Below are positions 29,332 to 40,330 of a DNA stretch of 64,000 nucleotides, piece after piece (position 1 is the stretch's first letter; each line of letters starts with the position of its first letter). Below the pieces are notes generated by a model. That model saw only the letters and a program-made list of their open reading frames with translations, was not told where the DNA came from and made no database searches. The translations under genes and the position numbers were made by a program. Location of the stretch: positions 7,383 through 71,382 of the forward strand of contig CAWETN010000001.1 in NCBI GenBank assembly GCA_963812075.1. Reading direction: 5' to 3'. This stretch comes from JAMXLO01 sp963812075. Lineage in GTDB: Bacteria; Pseudomonadota; Alphaproteobacteria; Acetobacterales; Acetobacteraceae.

Positions 29332-30592
29332 ATGACGATCTATTCGGGCCCTGTGTTCGACATGGCCCGCCAGCAGTTCCAGGTGATCGCCGATCATCTG
29401 GAGATCCCGCTCGATGAACGCGACCGGCTGCTCTATCCGAAGCGCGCCATCACCGTGTCATGCCCAATTCACCGCGACGACGGACGCATCGCGGTGTTCC
29501 AGGGTTACCGCGTGCAGCACCATCTGACGCTTGGACCGACCAAGGGCGGCACGCGCTTCTCGCTCGAGTCTCGATATCGGCGAGGTGGCGGCGCTGGCGA
29601 TCTGGATGAGCTGGAAGTGCGCGCTGGCCGGCCTGCCCTATGGCGGGGCGAAAGGCGGCGTCGCCGTCGAACCGCGCGCGCTGTCACGGCACGAGCTGGA
29701 GAATCTGTCGCGCCGCTATATGCAGGAGATGATCCCGTTCGTCGGTCCGCACACCGACGTGATGGCGCCCGACATGGGCACCAACGAGCAGGTCATGGCC
29801 TGGTTCATGGACACTTACTCCATGTACCAGGGCCGCACCGTCACCGAGATCGTCACCGGCAAGCCGGTCGCCTCCGGCGGCACCGAGGGCAGGCGCGAGG
29901 CGACCGGTCGCGGCGTGGCGCATCTGGTCGGGCGCGCGTTGGAACGCATCGGCCTTGCGCCGCAGGGTGCGACGGCGATCGTGCAGGGCTTCGGCAATGT
30001 CGGCAGCTACACCGTGGAAACGCTGGCGCAGCGCGGTGTGAAGCTGATCGGCGTGTCGGACCACACCGCGTGCTATTTCGATCCGCGCGGGCTCGATGGG
30101 GCTGCGCTGATGAAGCACGCGCAGGAGCACGGCGTGCTGGCGGGTTTCTCCAACCAGCTGTCGCTCGATCCGCGCGAACTGCTGGTGCAGAAGTGCGACG
30201 TACTGGTGCCGGCGGCGGTCGAGCGGGTGATCGACGCGTCGGTCGCTGCGCGGCTGCAATGCCGCGTGCTGGCGGAGGCCGCGAACGGTCCGACGACGCC
30301 GGATGCGGACGAGGTGCTGGACCAGCGGCGCGGCGAGATCTTCGTGGTGCCGGATATCCTGTGCAATGCCGGCGGCGTGGTGGTCAGCTATTTCGAATGG
30401 GTGCAGGACCTGCAGCAGTTCTTCTGGGACGAAGCCGAGGTGATGAGCAAGCTGTACCAGGTGCTGGATCGTGCGTTCACCCAGGTGATGCGCCGCGTGG
30501 AGCACGACGGCGTGCCGCACCGCACGGCGGCGATGGCGATCGGGGTGGAGAAGGTGCGCAGCGCCAAGGCGACGCGCGGGCTGTTCCCGTAG
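29332..30592 (+). CDS. Glu/Leu/Phe/Val dehydrogenase, probable glutamate dehydrogenase (one frameshift)
   Basis: Oxidative deamination of glutamate with NAD(P). The N-terminus (QFQVIADHLEIPLDERDRLLYPKRAITVSCPIHRDDG) and GYRVQHHLTLGPTKGGTRF belong to the family. The catalytic lysine is in LPYGGAKGGV, and the Rossmann motif is VQGFGNVGSYTVETLA. A break near 29570 between GGTRFSLE and DIGEVAALAIW is repaired by removing one base. About 419 residues, normal for the short hexameric enzymes. The ATG at 29332 follows AAGGAGAGG. Confidence 0.92.
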
Positions 30593-30692
30593 GAAGCCAA
30601 CGTCCGGCCGGGTTTGTCCTGGCCATCGACCGTGGCACCCTGCGGCCACGGATGGACGGCGCGAGGCCGGCCATGACGTGGGGGTGCAGGTC

Positions 30693-32054
30693 ATGCCGAG
30701 GGAAATCCGCCTCAACGCGTTCGACATGAACTGCGTCGGCCACATCCAGCACGGCATGTGGGCGCATCCGCGCGACCGCTCGATGCAGTACACCGACCTC
30801 GATCATTGGGTGTCGCTGGCCCGGACGTTGGAGAGCGGGCTGTTCGACGGGTTGTTCCTCGCCGACATCCTGGGCGTCTACGACGTGTTCCACGACGCGC
30901 CGGATGCATCGATCCGCAATGCGGTGCAGATCCCGGTGAACGATCCGCTGCTGCTGGTGCCGGCAATGGCGTATGCGACGCAGCACCTGGGGTTCGGCGT
31001 CACCTGCAACCTGACCTACGAGCCGCCCTATACGTTCGCGCGGCGGATGTCGACGCTGGATCACCTCACCAAGGGACGCATCGGCTGGAACATCGTCACC
31101 GGCTATCTCGACAGCGCCGCGCGCGGCATGGGGCTGGTCGAGCAGCCGGAGCATGACAGCCGCTACGACGTGGCCGAGGAATACATGCAGGTGGTCTACC
31201 GGCTGTGGGAGGGCAGCTGGGAGGACGCGGCGGTGCGGCGCGACCGCGACGGCCGTATATACGCCGACCCCGCGCGCATCCACCGTGTGAAGCACGAGGG
31301 CCGGCACTACAAGGTGGATGCGATCCATCTGTCCGAACCATCGCCGCAGCGCACGCCGGTGCTGTACCAGGCCGGCGCCTCCGAACGCGGGCGCGCGTTT
31401 GCCGCGGCGCACGCCGAGTGCATCTTCGTCAACGGCCAGTTCCGCCACAACGTGCGCGATATCGTCGCCGACATTCGCGCGCAGGCGAAGGCGATAGGCC
31501 GCGACCCGTACGACATGAAGATGTTCGTGGGTGCCACCGTGATCGTGGCGCCGACCGACGCCGAAGCGCAGGACAAGCTCGCCGAGTATCGCGAGTACGC
31601 CAGTTCGGAGGGTGCGCTGGCCCACTACTCGGCCTCGGTCGGCGTGGACTTCTCGCGCTACGGCCCGGACGAGCCGATCCGTTTCGTCCGCACCAACGCG
31701 CTGCGATCCAACCTCGAGGCGATCACCGTGCGGAGCGGCGGCACCGAATGGACGCTGCGCAAGCTGCTCGGGATGATGGTGCTGGGCAGCCGCCAGGCAC
31801 CGATCGTCGGTTCGCCGTCGCGCGTCGCCGACGAGATGCAGGCCTGGGTGGACGAGGCCGATGTGGACGGGTTCAATCTGTCGCGCAGCGTCATCCCGGA
31901 ATGCGTCGAGGACTTCGTCGCATTCGTCGTGCCGGAATTGCAGGCGCGCGGGGTGATGAAGCGGGAATATGCCGCTGGGTCGTTGCGGCAAAAGCTGTTC
32001 GGCGCATCGGCCCGGCTGCCTCCCAGCCATCCCGCCGCTCGTTGCCGAAGGTAA
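30693..32054 (+). CDS. NtaA/SnaA/DszA-type FMN-dependent monooxygenase (LLM family)
   Basis: A 453-residue flavin monooxygenase of the bacterial luciferase fold. It needs FMNH2 from a separate reductase and typically opens organosulfur or aminopolycarboxylate compounds (NtaA, DszA). Diagnostic segments are MPREIRLNAFDMNCVGHIQHGMW, GLFDGLFLADILGVYD, HLTKGRIGWNIVTGYLDSAARGMG and PVLYQAGASERGRAFAA. The divergent nitroreductase upstream could supply reduced flavin, but this is only proximity. An intrinsic terminator lies 140 bases downstream. Confidence 0.93.
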   Translation: MPREIRLNAFDMNCVGHIQHGMWAHPRDRSMQYTDLDHWVSLARTLESGLFDGLFLADILGVYDVFHDAPDASIRNAVQIPVNDPLLLVPAMAYATQHLGFGVTCNLTYEPPYTFARRMSTLDHLTKGRIGWNIVTGYLDSAARGMGLVEQPEHDSRYDVAEEYMQVVYRLWEGSWEDAAVRRDRDGRIYADPARIHRVKHEGRHYKVDAIHLSEPSPQRTPVLYQAGASERGRAFAAAHAECIFVNGQFRHNVRDIVADIRAQAKAIGRDPYDMKMFVGATVIVAPTDAEAQDKLAEYREYASSEGALAHYSASVGVDFSRYGPDEPIRFVRTNALRSNLEAITVRSGGTEWTLRKLLGMMVLGSRQAPIVGSPSRVADEMQAWVDEADVDGFNLSRSVIPECVEDFVAFVVPELQARGVMKREYAAGSLRQKLFGASARLPPSHPAARCRR

Positions 32055-32194
32055 ATTTCCTCGCCGCCCTGTGAACTAGGTCACAGAGGCGGCCCCAGTG
32101 TCCGTGCATCAATGGCGCTGTCGGTCGGCGCTGCCCCAACACCCGCGCAGACCGGCTGGGTCGAGAGGCCCAGGTCAACCCGGACCTTCCTTAA

Positions 32195-32232
32195 CGGCTC
32201 GGTCGCCCTCGCAGGTGCCGGGCCGTTTTTTT
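32195..32232 (+). terminator. Intrinsic terminator downstream of the FMN monooxygenase
   Basis: An 8-bp stem with one G-U pair (CGGCTCGG at 32195-32202, CCGGGCCG at 32218-32225) with a 15-base loop, followed directly by seven T. The upstream stretch 32055-32194 shows nothing else recognisable. The convergent zwf stop is 5 bases beyond the T-run. Confidence 0.7.
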
Positions 32233-32236
32233 GCCC

Positions 32237-33723
32237 TCAGCCGATCTCCTCATGCCAGGTGCGGCCGTCGCGTTCGATCAGGGCGATCGCCGCGGTGGGA
32301 CCCCAGGTGCCGGCGGGATAGGGCCGCGGCTGGTCCGGCCGGCTGCCCCACGCCTCCAGGATCGGCTCCACCCAGCTCCAGGCCGCTTCCACCTCGTCGC
32401 GCCGCATGAACAGCGTGGCGTTGCCGCGCACCGTGTCCATCAGCAGCCGCTCGTAGGCGTCCGGGAAGCGCATGCCGAAGGTCTTCTCGAAGCGGATGTC
32501 GAGCGCCGGTCGGCGACAGGCGCAGCCCGCCCGGGCCGGGATCCTTCGTCATCATCGCCAGCCGCATGCCTTCCTCGGGCTGCAGCCGGATGATCAGCTT
32601 GTTCGGCGTCCACTCGGCCGCGTCCGGCGGGAAGATCGAGAACGGCAGCGCGCGATACTGGATGACGATCTCCGACACCTTCTGCGGCAGCCGCTTGCCG
32701 GTGCGCAGGTAGAACGGCACGTTCGCCCAGCGCCAGCTGCGCACCTCGGCCTTCAGCGCGACGAAGGTCTCGGTCGTGGCTGGTCTCCGGCCCGTCGAGA
32801 TCGGCGACGTAGCCGGGCACCGGCTTGCCCGTCGATCGCGCCCTGCGTGTACTGGCCGCGCACGGTCAGCGTGCTGCGCCTCATGCGGCTCGAACGGGCG
32901 CAGCGCGCGCAGCACCTTCAGCTTCTCGTCGCGCACCCGGTCGGCGTCGAGCGACACCGGCGGCTCCATCGCCACCAGGCACAGCAGCTGCAGCATGTGG
33001 TTCTGCACCATGTCGCGCAGCGCGCCGGAGTCGTCGTAGTAGCCGCCGCGCTCTCCACGCCCGACCGTCTCGGCCACGGTGATCTGCACGTGGTCGATGA
33101 CGTCGGTGTTCCACAGCGCGCTCGAAGATCGTGTTGGCGAAGCGCAGCGCCAGCAGGTTCTGCACCGTCTCCTTGCCGAGGTAGTGGTCGATGCGGAAGA
33201 TCTGCGGCTCGGCGAACACCGCGCCGACCTCGGTCGTTGATCTCGCGCGCCGAGCTCGCAGGTCGTGGCCGATCGGCTTCTCCAGCACGACGCGCGACTG
33301 CTCGGTGACCAGGCCGTGGGCGCCGATGTTGCGGCAGATCGGACCGTACAGGTCGGGCGAGGTCGCCAGGTAGAACACGCGTACCCGGTCGGCATCGAGG
33401 ATGCTCGGCGAGCGCACGCCAGTCTGCCTTGGGCGTCGGTCGCATCGAGGCGGACATAGCTGAGGCGGCGGCAGAAACTGGTCGGCGGTGTCGGCGTCGA
33501 GGTCGTCGCGCGCGACGTGCTCGCGCAGCGCCTTGCTGGCGCGCTTGCGGTAGTCGTCGTCGTCAAGGTCGGAGCGGGCCGCGGCGATGATGCGAGAGTC
33601 CGGCGGCACCTGGCCGTCGCGGAAGCGATAGTACAGCGCCGGCAGCAGCTTGCGCAGCGTCAGGTCGCCGGTGGCGCCGAACACCACGCAGTCGAAGGTC
33701 GCGACGGGAATGATCTTCGGCAT
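32237..33723 (-). CDS. zwf: Glucose-6-phosphate 1-dehydrogenase (multiple frameshifts)
   Basis: First enzyme of the oxidative pentose phosphate and Entner-Doudoroff pathways. Blocks in order: TFDCVVFGATGDLTLRKLLPALY (NADP-binding GxxGDL), VRVFYLATSP, RVVLEKPIGHDL, RIDHYLGKETVQNLLALRFAN (catalytic RIDHYLGKE), LQLLCLVAMEPP, TVRGQYTQGAI, FYLRTGKRLPQK and LIIRLQPEEG, ending HEEIG. About 490 residues after repair. I count about ten frame breaks between 32510 and 33480. Most are fixed by removing one C or G (for example near 33476, 33432 and 33402); one near 33257 needs a base added. The pattern points to sequence error, since each block is perfectly conserved. Confidence 0.92.
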
Positions 33724-33809
33724 TGCTGCAACCCTGGCCCTGGTGTCGCTGCAAGGAGCACGGCGTTGTCGCGGTCGCGTCGCCGATGCTCCTCGCACCG
33801 ACGCGGACC

Positions 33810-34595
33810 TTACACCACCGGACTGGCGCCGCCGTCCATGTTGATCGCGGTCCCGGTGGTGAAGCCTGCGTGATCCGAGCAAAGGAAGCACGCCATGGCG
33901 GCGAACTCCTCGGCCTTGCCCATGCGGCCGACCGGGATGCCCTTGCCGGTGGTGGCGACGTATTCCTCGAACGGCGTATTGGCGCCTTCGCGGGCGTGGC
34001 GGCGGGCGATCTGGTCGGAGACAATTTGGCCGACCAGCATGCCGTTGACCAGGATGCCGTGCGGCGCGCCCTCGCCGGCGAGCACCTTCATGAACGCCAT
34101 GCCGGCGGCGCGTGACACCGCGGTGGGTGCGCCGTTGGCGCGCGGCGCCTTCGCCCCGGTGTTCAGCACGTTGATGATGCGGCCCCACTTGCGCTGCTTC
34201 ATGCCAGGCCATGCCAGCCGCGCCAGGCGGATCGCGGCGAACAGCTTCAGTTCCAGGTCGTCGCGCCAGATCTCGTCGGTGATCTGCTCGGATGGCATCG
34301 CCATCGACTGGCCGGCGTTGTTGATCAGGATGTCGACCTTGCCGAACGCCTTGATGACGCCGTCGAACGTGCGCTGGATGTCGTCGGCCTTGGCGACGTC
34401 GCAGACGAAGGTGGCGACGCGGCCACCCTGCGCGGTTGCCGTGACGGTCTGCTTCGCCTGCTCCAGTACCTCGGGCCGGCGCGCCAGGATGGCGACATCG
34501 GCGCCGGATGCGGCGAACTCTTTCGCCATGGCAAGGCCCAGGCCCATGCTGGACCCGGTGATGATGGCGCTACGGCCGTCGAGACGCACTTCCAT
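33810..34595 (-). CDS. Short-chain dehydrogenase/reductase lacking the YxxxK catalytic pair
   Basis: A 261-residue SDR with the cofactor loop GSSMGLGLAMA, CDVAKADDI, the NNAG motif in ILINNAGQS, and the C-terminal GTAINMDGG typical of FabG-like enzymes. At the position of YxxxK the sequence reads TAVSR (in GAPTAVSRAAGMAF), so both catalytic Tyr and Lys are replaced, and the usual Ser is within NVLNTGA. The reading frame has no break here. It may be a non-catalytic paralogue or use another mechanism. Located 86 bases upstream of zwf on the same strand. Confidence 0.85.
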   Translation of the reverse strand: MEVRLDGRSAIITGSSMGLGLAMAKEFAASGADVAILARRPEVLEQAKQTVTATAQGGRVATFVCDVAKADDIQRTFDGVIKAFGKVDILINNAGQSMAMPSEQITDEIWRDDLELKLFAAIRLARLAWPGMKQRKWGRIINVLNTGAKAPRANGAPTAVSRAAGMAFMKVLAGEGAPHGILVNGMLVGQIVSDQIARRHAREGANTPFEEYVATTGKGIPVGRMGKAEEFAAMACFLCSDHAGFTTGTAINMDGGASPVV

Positions 34596-34658
34596 CGAGG
34601 CTCCTCCCGTTCATGCTCGGAAAGAACTCTGCGATGCGCCTGGGGAAAACGCCAGCCG

Positions 34659-37600
34659 CTAATCCGCTGCCGCCGAGTGCATCTTCTCGGCCAGCGTCGG
34701 GATGCTGTGCCGGCGCGGCGACAGCCAGTGCTGCAGCCGGTCCAGGTACAGGTAGATCACCGGCGTGGTGTACAGCGTCAGCGCCTGGCTGAGGATCAGC
34801 CCGCCGACCATCGCGGTGCCCAGCGGCCGGCGCAGTTCGGACCCGGCGCCGTGCCCCAGCATCAGCGGCAGGCCGCTGAGCAGCGCCGCCATCGTGGTCA
34901 TCATGATCGGGCGGAAGCGCAGCAGGCAGGCCTGGCGGATCGCGTTGAGCGGGGTCTCGCCGTCACGCCGTTCTGCATGGATGGCGAAGTCCACCATCAT
35001 GATGCCGTTCTTCTTCACGATGCCGATCAGCAGGATCACACCGATAAGCGCGATCACCGACAGGTCGTATTTCATGAACATCAGCATCAGCAGCGCGCCA
35101 ACGCCGGCCGAGGGCAGGGTGGACAGGATGGTCAGCGGCAGGATGTAGCTCTCGTACAGGATGCCCAGGATGATGTAGACGGTGATCAGCGCTGCCGCGA
35201 TCAGGTATGGCTGGGTGGACAGCGACGACTGGAATGCCTGCGCGGTTCCCTGGAAGGTGCCCTGCACGGTGATCGGCACGCCCATCTGCCGCACCGCGGC
35301 GCCGATCGCGTCCACCGCCTGTCCGAGCGCCGCGCCCTGGGCCAGGTTGAACGAGATGGTCACCGCCGGGAACTGGCTCTGGTGGCTGATCGACAGCGGC
35401 TGCACCGGCGCGGTTGTCCACTTCACGAAGGTGGACAGCGGCACCGCCTGGCCCGTGTTCGACTTCACGTAGAGCTTGTTCAGCGTCTCGACGTCGTCCA
35501 CCTGATCCGGCATCACCTCGAGGATCAGGTGGTAGGAGTTCACCTGCGAGAAATACTGGGTGATCTGCCGCTGGCCGAACGCGTCGTACAGCGTGTCGTC
35601 GATCACCTGCGGCTGCACGCCGAAGCGCGCGGCCTGGTCGCGGTCGATGGTCAGCGTCGCGGTCATGCCCGGCGACCTGCTGGTCGGTCGCGACATCGCG
35701 CAGCATCGGCAGCGCACTTCAGCCTGTCGAGTATCTGCGGCGCCCAGTGGTACAGCTCGCCCAGGTCGGCGTCCTGCAGCGTGTACTGGAACTCGGTCTT
35801 GGTGATGCGGCCGCCGACGCGGATATCCTGCGCGGCGGTCAGGAACAGCGCGCCACCCATCACCTTCTGCAGCTTGGGTCGGATGCGGCGTGATGAAGTC
35901 CTGCGCCGTGCCGGCGACGCGCTGGTCCCACGGCTTCAGCGCGATGAACATGCGGCCGTTGTTGGTGGTCTGTCCGCCGACGCCGGCGCCGATCGTCGCG
36001 GCGTAGGCCTGCACGTCGGGATCCTGCGACACGATCTCGTTCAGCGCTGCCTGGACTGCGCGTCATCTCCTTGAACGAGACCGTCCTGCGCGCCCTCGCT
36101 GATGCCGAGCACCACGCCGGTGTCCTGCGCCGGGAAGAACCCCTTGGGGATCTCGATATACAGCCAGACGGTCAGCGAGACGGTGGCGAGGAAGGTCAGC
36201 AGCGTGATGAACTGGTGCCGCAGCGCGATGTCGAGCGTGCGACGGTAGCCGCCGATCAGGCGGTGAAGAAGCCCTCGATGATGCGATAGACCAGCCCGTG
36301 CCGGCCGGTGTCGTGGCGCAGGAAGCGCGAGCACATCATCGGCGTGAGCGTCAGCGAGACGATGCAGGACACCACCACCGCGATGGTGACGGTCATGGCG
36401 AACTCGCGGAACAGCCGGCCCACGATGCCGCCCATCAGCAGCAGCGGGATGAACACCGCGATCAGCGAGAAGCTGATCGAGACGATGGTGAAGCCGATCT
36501 CGCCCGCGCCCTTCAGCGCGGCCTCCATCGGCCGCATGCCCTCCTCGACGTGGCGGTAGATGTTCTCCAGCATGACGATCGCGTCGTCGACCACGAAGCC
36601 GACCGCGATGGTCAGCGCCATCAGCGACAGGTTGTCGAGGCTGTAGTTCAGCAGGTACATCACCGCGAAGGCGCAGATCAGCGCGACCGGCACGGTGACC
36701 GACGGGATGATGGTCGCCCAGACGCTGCGCAGGAACAGGAAGATCACCATCACGACCAGGCTGATCGACAGCAGCAGGGTGAACTGCACGTCGTGCACCG
36801 AGGCGCGGATGGTGAGCGTCCGGTCCATGACCACGCTGACGCTGATCGGCGGGCGGGATCGCCGCCCGCAGCGCCGGCAACGCGGCCTTGATGCGCTCCA
36901 CCGTCTCGATCACGTTGGCGCCCGGCTGCTTGAAGATGACCAGGATGATGCCGCGCTTGCCGCTCTGGTAGCCGGCGAGCAGCGGTTCTCCGGCCCGTCC
37001 ACCGCGTGGCCGATGTCGCTGACCCGCACTGGCGCGCCGTTGCGGTAGTTCAGGATGACATTGTTGTATTCGTCGGCCTTGGTCAGCTGGTCATTGGTCG
37101 TAGAGCGACAGCGAGCGCCGGTCGGTATCGACCGAGCCCTTCGGCGCATTGGCCGTGGAGTTGACCAGCGTGCCGCGCACATCCTCCAGCGTCAGGCCCA
37201 TCGAGGCGAGCCGCCCAGGATCGACCTGCACGCGCACGGCGCGCTTCTGCTCGCCGCCGATGAAGACCTGCGACACGCCGGTGATCTGCGACAGCTGCTG
37301 CGACAGGATGTTGTCGGCGTAGTCGTCCACCTCGATCAGCGGCACCGCGTCGGACTGCACCGACAGGATCATGATCGGCGAGTCGGACGGATTGACCTTG
37401 CGATAGGTCGGCGGCGAGGGCAGGTTCTTCGGCAGCTGACCGGAGGCGGCGTTGATTGCCGCCTGCACGTCCCCGGCCGCGGCGTCGATGTTGCGCTCGA
37501 GGTCGAACTGGATGGTGATCGACGACTGGCCCAGCACGTTGACCGACGTCAGCTGCGCGACGCCGGCGATCTGCGCGAACTGGTATTCGAGCGGCTGCGC

Positions 37601-37789
37601 CACCGTGCTTGCCATCGTCTCGGGGCTGGCGCCGGGGAACCTGGCGTTCACCGAGATGGTGGGGAAATCGACGCGCGGCAGCGGGGCGACCGGCAGCAGC
37701 GGATAGGCCGCGATGCCGACCAGCACGAAGGCCACCATCAGCAGCGAGGTGGCGACCGGCCGGCGGATGAACGGGGTGGAGATGCTCAT
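34659..37789 (-). CDS. RND family efflux permease, MdtB/MdtC-like (multiple frameshifts)
   Basis: Inner-membrane proton-driven pump of about 1040 residues. It begins MSISTPFIRRPVATSLLMVAF, has the porter-domain NARFPGASPETM, and the TM4 proton-relay motif in VGFVVDDAIVMLENIYRH. It also shows QPYLIAAALITVYIILGILYESY, GIVKKNGIMMVDFAI, and LRFRPIMMTTMAALLSGLPL near the end. The gene is broken into about nine frame segments, with breaks near 37100, 36985, 36855, 36260, 36075, 36050, 35880, 35720 and 35675. Homology is continuous, so I treat it as one gene. The adaptor gene lies 24 bases upstream. No outer-membrane factor is adjacent. Confidence 0.9.
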
Positions 37790-37813
37790 GTCGCGGACCG
37801 GTCCCCCGTCGTG

Positions 37814-39001
37814 TCAGCCGCCGTTTTTGGCCGGCGTCGCCGCCTGCTGCCTGGCGTCGTTCGCCGCCACCCTGCTGCCCTGCTGCAGGCGCGACTGGCC
37901 GTCGGTGACCACCGCCGCATCGTCCTCCAGCCCCTTGGCGATCACCGACACGGTACCATTTTCGCGCGCGACGTCCACATCCTGCCGCGCCACGGTGGAG
38001 TCCGGCTTCACGACATAGACGTAGAGACCGGCGGGTCCGTGCTGCACCGCGGTCGAGGGCACCGTCAGGACGTTGCGCTCGGTGCCCATCAGCAGCCGCG
38101 CGTTGACGAACTGCCCCGGCCACAGGGCGTTGTTGGGATTGGGGAACACCGCCTTCAGCTTGATCGTCCCGGTGCTCGCGTCGATCGAATTGTCCGGCGT
38201 CAGCAGTGTGCCCTGGTCGAGTTCCGTCCTGCCGTCGGGTGACAGTGCGGTGACCGGCAGCTTGCCCTTCGCCATCGCTGCGTTGATCCGCGGCAGGATG
38301 TCCTGCGGCAGGGTGAACAGCACCGCGATCGGATGGATCTGGGTCACCGAGAGGATCCCCGTCCCGTCCGAAGCGTGCACCATGTTCCCCGGATCGACCT
38401 GGCGCAGGCCGACCCGCCCCTGGATCGGCGACGTGATGGTGCAGTAGCCCAGGTTCAGCCGCGCCGTCGAGATCGCCGCGTCGTCGGCGGCGAGCAGCGC
38501 GGTCAGGCGGTTGACCATCGCCTGCTGGGTATCGAGCTGCTGGCGCGAAGCGAAGCTGCTCTTCTCCAGCGACGTGTACCGCGCGAGGTCGCGTTGTGCG
38601 TTGCCCAGGTCGGCCTCGTCCTGGCTGCGCTTGGCGATCGCCGCGTCCAGCGCCGCCTGGTAGGGGCGCGGATCGATCACGGCGAGGATATCGCCTTCCT
38701 TGACGTCCTGGCCCTCGGTGACTGGCACCTGCATCAGCGTGCCGTCGACCCGGCTGCGCACCTGCACGGCGTTGAACGCCTGTACGGAACCAAGCCCAGA
38801 TGCATACAGCGGCACATCCTGACGGGCGGTGCGCGCAATGGTGACGGGGATCGCGGCCGGAGCTCCCTGGGCGCGCGGCTGCTGCGCCGACGAACGGTCG
38901 GACAGCGCGAAGGCGAGGCCGGAAGCTGCGGCCAGGATGACCACCAGCCCGAGCGCCAGCTTCAGGCCCGGTCGCGAAGGGCCTCGTGCTTTGTCGGTCA
39001 T
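37814..39001 (-). CDS. RND efflux periplasmic adaptor, MdtA/AcrA-like
   Basis: A 395-residue membrane fusion protein with an N-terminal anchor helix (residues about 13-34). The lipoyl half-motif VRSRVDGTLMQVPVTEGQDVKEGD and a central coiled-coil hairpin (residues about 105-170) follow. The second lipoyl half is ITSPIQGRVGLRQVDPGNMV, then a beta-barrel and membrane-proximal domain (VPSTAVQHGPAGLYVYVV). The frame is intact. It is transcribed just ahead of the RND permease; together they form the inner-membrane part of a tripartite drug or metal exporter. The 224 bases upstream to the next gene show nothing recognised. Confidence 0.92.
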   Translation of the reverse strand: MTDKARGPSRPGLKLALGLVVILAAASGLAFALSDRSSAQQPRAQGAPAAIPVTIARTARQDVPLYASGLGSVQAFNAVQVRSRVDGTLMQVPVTEGQDVKEGDILAVIDPRPYQAALDAAIAKRSQDEADLGNAQRDLARYTSLEKSSFASRQQLDTQQAMVNRLTALLAADDAAISTARLNLGYCTITSPIQGRVGLRQVDPGNMVHASDGTGILSVTQIHPIAVLFTLPQDILPRINAAMAKGKLPVTALSPDGRTELDQGTLLTPDNSIDASTGTIKLKAVFPNPNNALWPGQFVNARLLMGTERNVLTVPSTAVQHGPAGLYVYVVKPDSTVARQDVDVARENGTVSVIAKGLEDDAAVVTDGQSRLQQGSRVAANDARQQAATPAKNGG

Positions 39002-39225
39002 CGTCGCAATCCTGCCCCTTCGCCGTCACCCAGCACGACGCATTCGTGTTGCGCCGCAGCATACCATCGGAAGCCTTCCCCGTGCCCTTCCCGGCCATGA
39101 CGGTCCCGTCATGTGACGGTCAGGATCGCATTGTCGGCGAAACGGCAAGGGAGTGCCAGCGTCAAAATCGGAATGTTGTCGCTCCGGTCAAGACACCGAC
39201 ACGTGCTGTTACGAAACGAGCCAAT

Positions 39226-39807
39226 TCAGTCACCGCCGACATCGAGGGCGCGGCGGAAGCGGTCCGCCAGATAGGCACCGTCGCGCGGCGGCAGATGGCG
39301 CGGCAGTTCCGCCGGCGAGATGCGGACGACGGCGAACACGTGCTCCTGCCGCAGGCGTGGACGCAGCGCCTCGACCGCCGGCATGTCGCGCGCGGTGACG
39401 GTGGCCGGCCAGCCGCAGGCGGCGGCGACCGCGGCGAGGTCCGTCGTCAGCCCGGTATGACTCGGCTGCGCGCCGGTCTCGCCGTAGCGCGCATTGTCGA
39501 GCACTGCGATCGCCAGGTTGGGTGCGCCGGCGGCGGCGATCGTGGCGAGTGCGCCCATGCCCATGAGCATCTCGCCGTCGCCGGTCAGCACCAGCACGCG
39601 CCGCCGTGGCTGCGCCAGCGCGAGGCCGAGTCCGACCATTGCCGCGCCGCCCATGGCGCCCCAGAGATAGAAGTTGAGCGGCCGCTCGCCGGCGGCGGCC
39701 GCATCGTAGGTCGGCGCGCCCAGGCCGGTGACCACCAGCAGGTCGCCGGGATCGCGCAGCAGGGCCGCGGCGACCGCGCGGCGGTCGAGGGTGCCGTCGT
39801 TCCTCAT
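39226..39807 (-). CDS. TPP-dependent decarboxylase, TPP-binding (C-terminal half) subunit
   Basis: A 193-residue protein matching the pyrophosphate-binding half of two-subunit sulfopyruvate/phosphonopyruvate decarboxylases. The TPP motif is clear: GDGEMLMGMGALATIAAAG followed by LDN. Its ATG overlaps the stop of the other subunit by 4 bp. The two halves together equal one ordinary decarboxylase chain. The substrate, presumably a 2-oxo acid, cannot be told; no sulfonate or phosphonate genes are adjacent. Confidence 0.82.
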   Translation of the reverse strand: MRNDGTLDRRAVAAALLRDPGDLLVVTGLGAPTYDAAAAGERPLNFYLWGAMGGAAMVGLGLALAQPRRRVLVLTGDGEMLMGMGALATIAAAGAPNLAIAVLDNARYGETGAQPSHTGLTTDLAAVAAACGWPATVTARDMPAVEALRPRLRQEHVFAVVRISPAELPRHLPPRDGAYLADRFRRALDVGGD

Positions 39808-40322
39808 TTCGCGAACACCTTGGCGCCGACCAGCCGCTGCGAGAACAGCACGGCGACGGGCACCGCGCTGTCGAATGCCAGCGCCGCCGAGGCGGCGACG
39901 ATCTCGGCGGCATCGCCGGGGTGGTCGGCGCGCCGGACGTGCACCCCGGCGGCGGTGAGAACCGCCGGCGTGGCGGTGCCCATCGGCACCTGCCACGGGT
40001 TGAACTCGGCCCACTCGCCGCGCATCGTGATCAGCGTCAGGAACGGCATGCGGCAGGTCACCGGCAGCGACAGCATGTTGATGCAGTTGCCGACGCCGGA
40101 CGACTGCATCAGCAGCGCGGCGCGCTGTCCGCCCAGCCAGGCGCCGGCGGCCAGCGCGATGCCCTCCTCCTCGGTGGTGAGCACGACGGCCCGCATCGCC
40201 GGATCGGCGTGCGCCGCCTCGATCAGCTGCGCGTGCCCGGCATCGGGCACGTAGCCGAGCTGGACGATGCGGGCGTCTTTCAGCGCGGCGTAGACCTGCG
40301 CCTGCCAGGTGGTCTGCGACAT
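39804..40322 (-). CDS. TPP-dependent decarboxylase, Pyr-domain (N-terminal half) subunit
   Basis: A 172-residue partner of the downstream TPP-binding subunit. It carries the Pyr-domain glutamate that activates the thiazolium (VLTTEEEGIALAAGAW) and the LLMQSSGVGNCINML segment, both typical of ComD/phosphonopyruvate-decarboxylase alpha chains. The ATG at 40322 lies 8 bases beyond the stop of a GST gene on the same strand, so the GST and both subunits probably form one operon. Confidence 0.82.
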   Translation of the reverse strand: MSQTTWQAQVYAALKDARIVQLGYVPDAGHAQLIEAAHADPAMRAVVLTTEEEGIALAAGAWLGGQRAALLMQSSGVGNCINMLSLPVTCRMPFLTLITMRGEWAEFNPWQVPMGTATPAVLTAAGVHVRRADHPGDAAEIVAASAALAFDSAVPVAVLFSQRLVGAKVFAK

Positions 40323-40330
40323 GCGGACTG

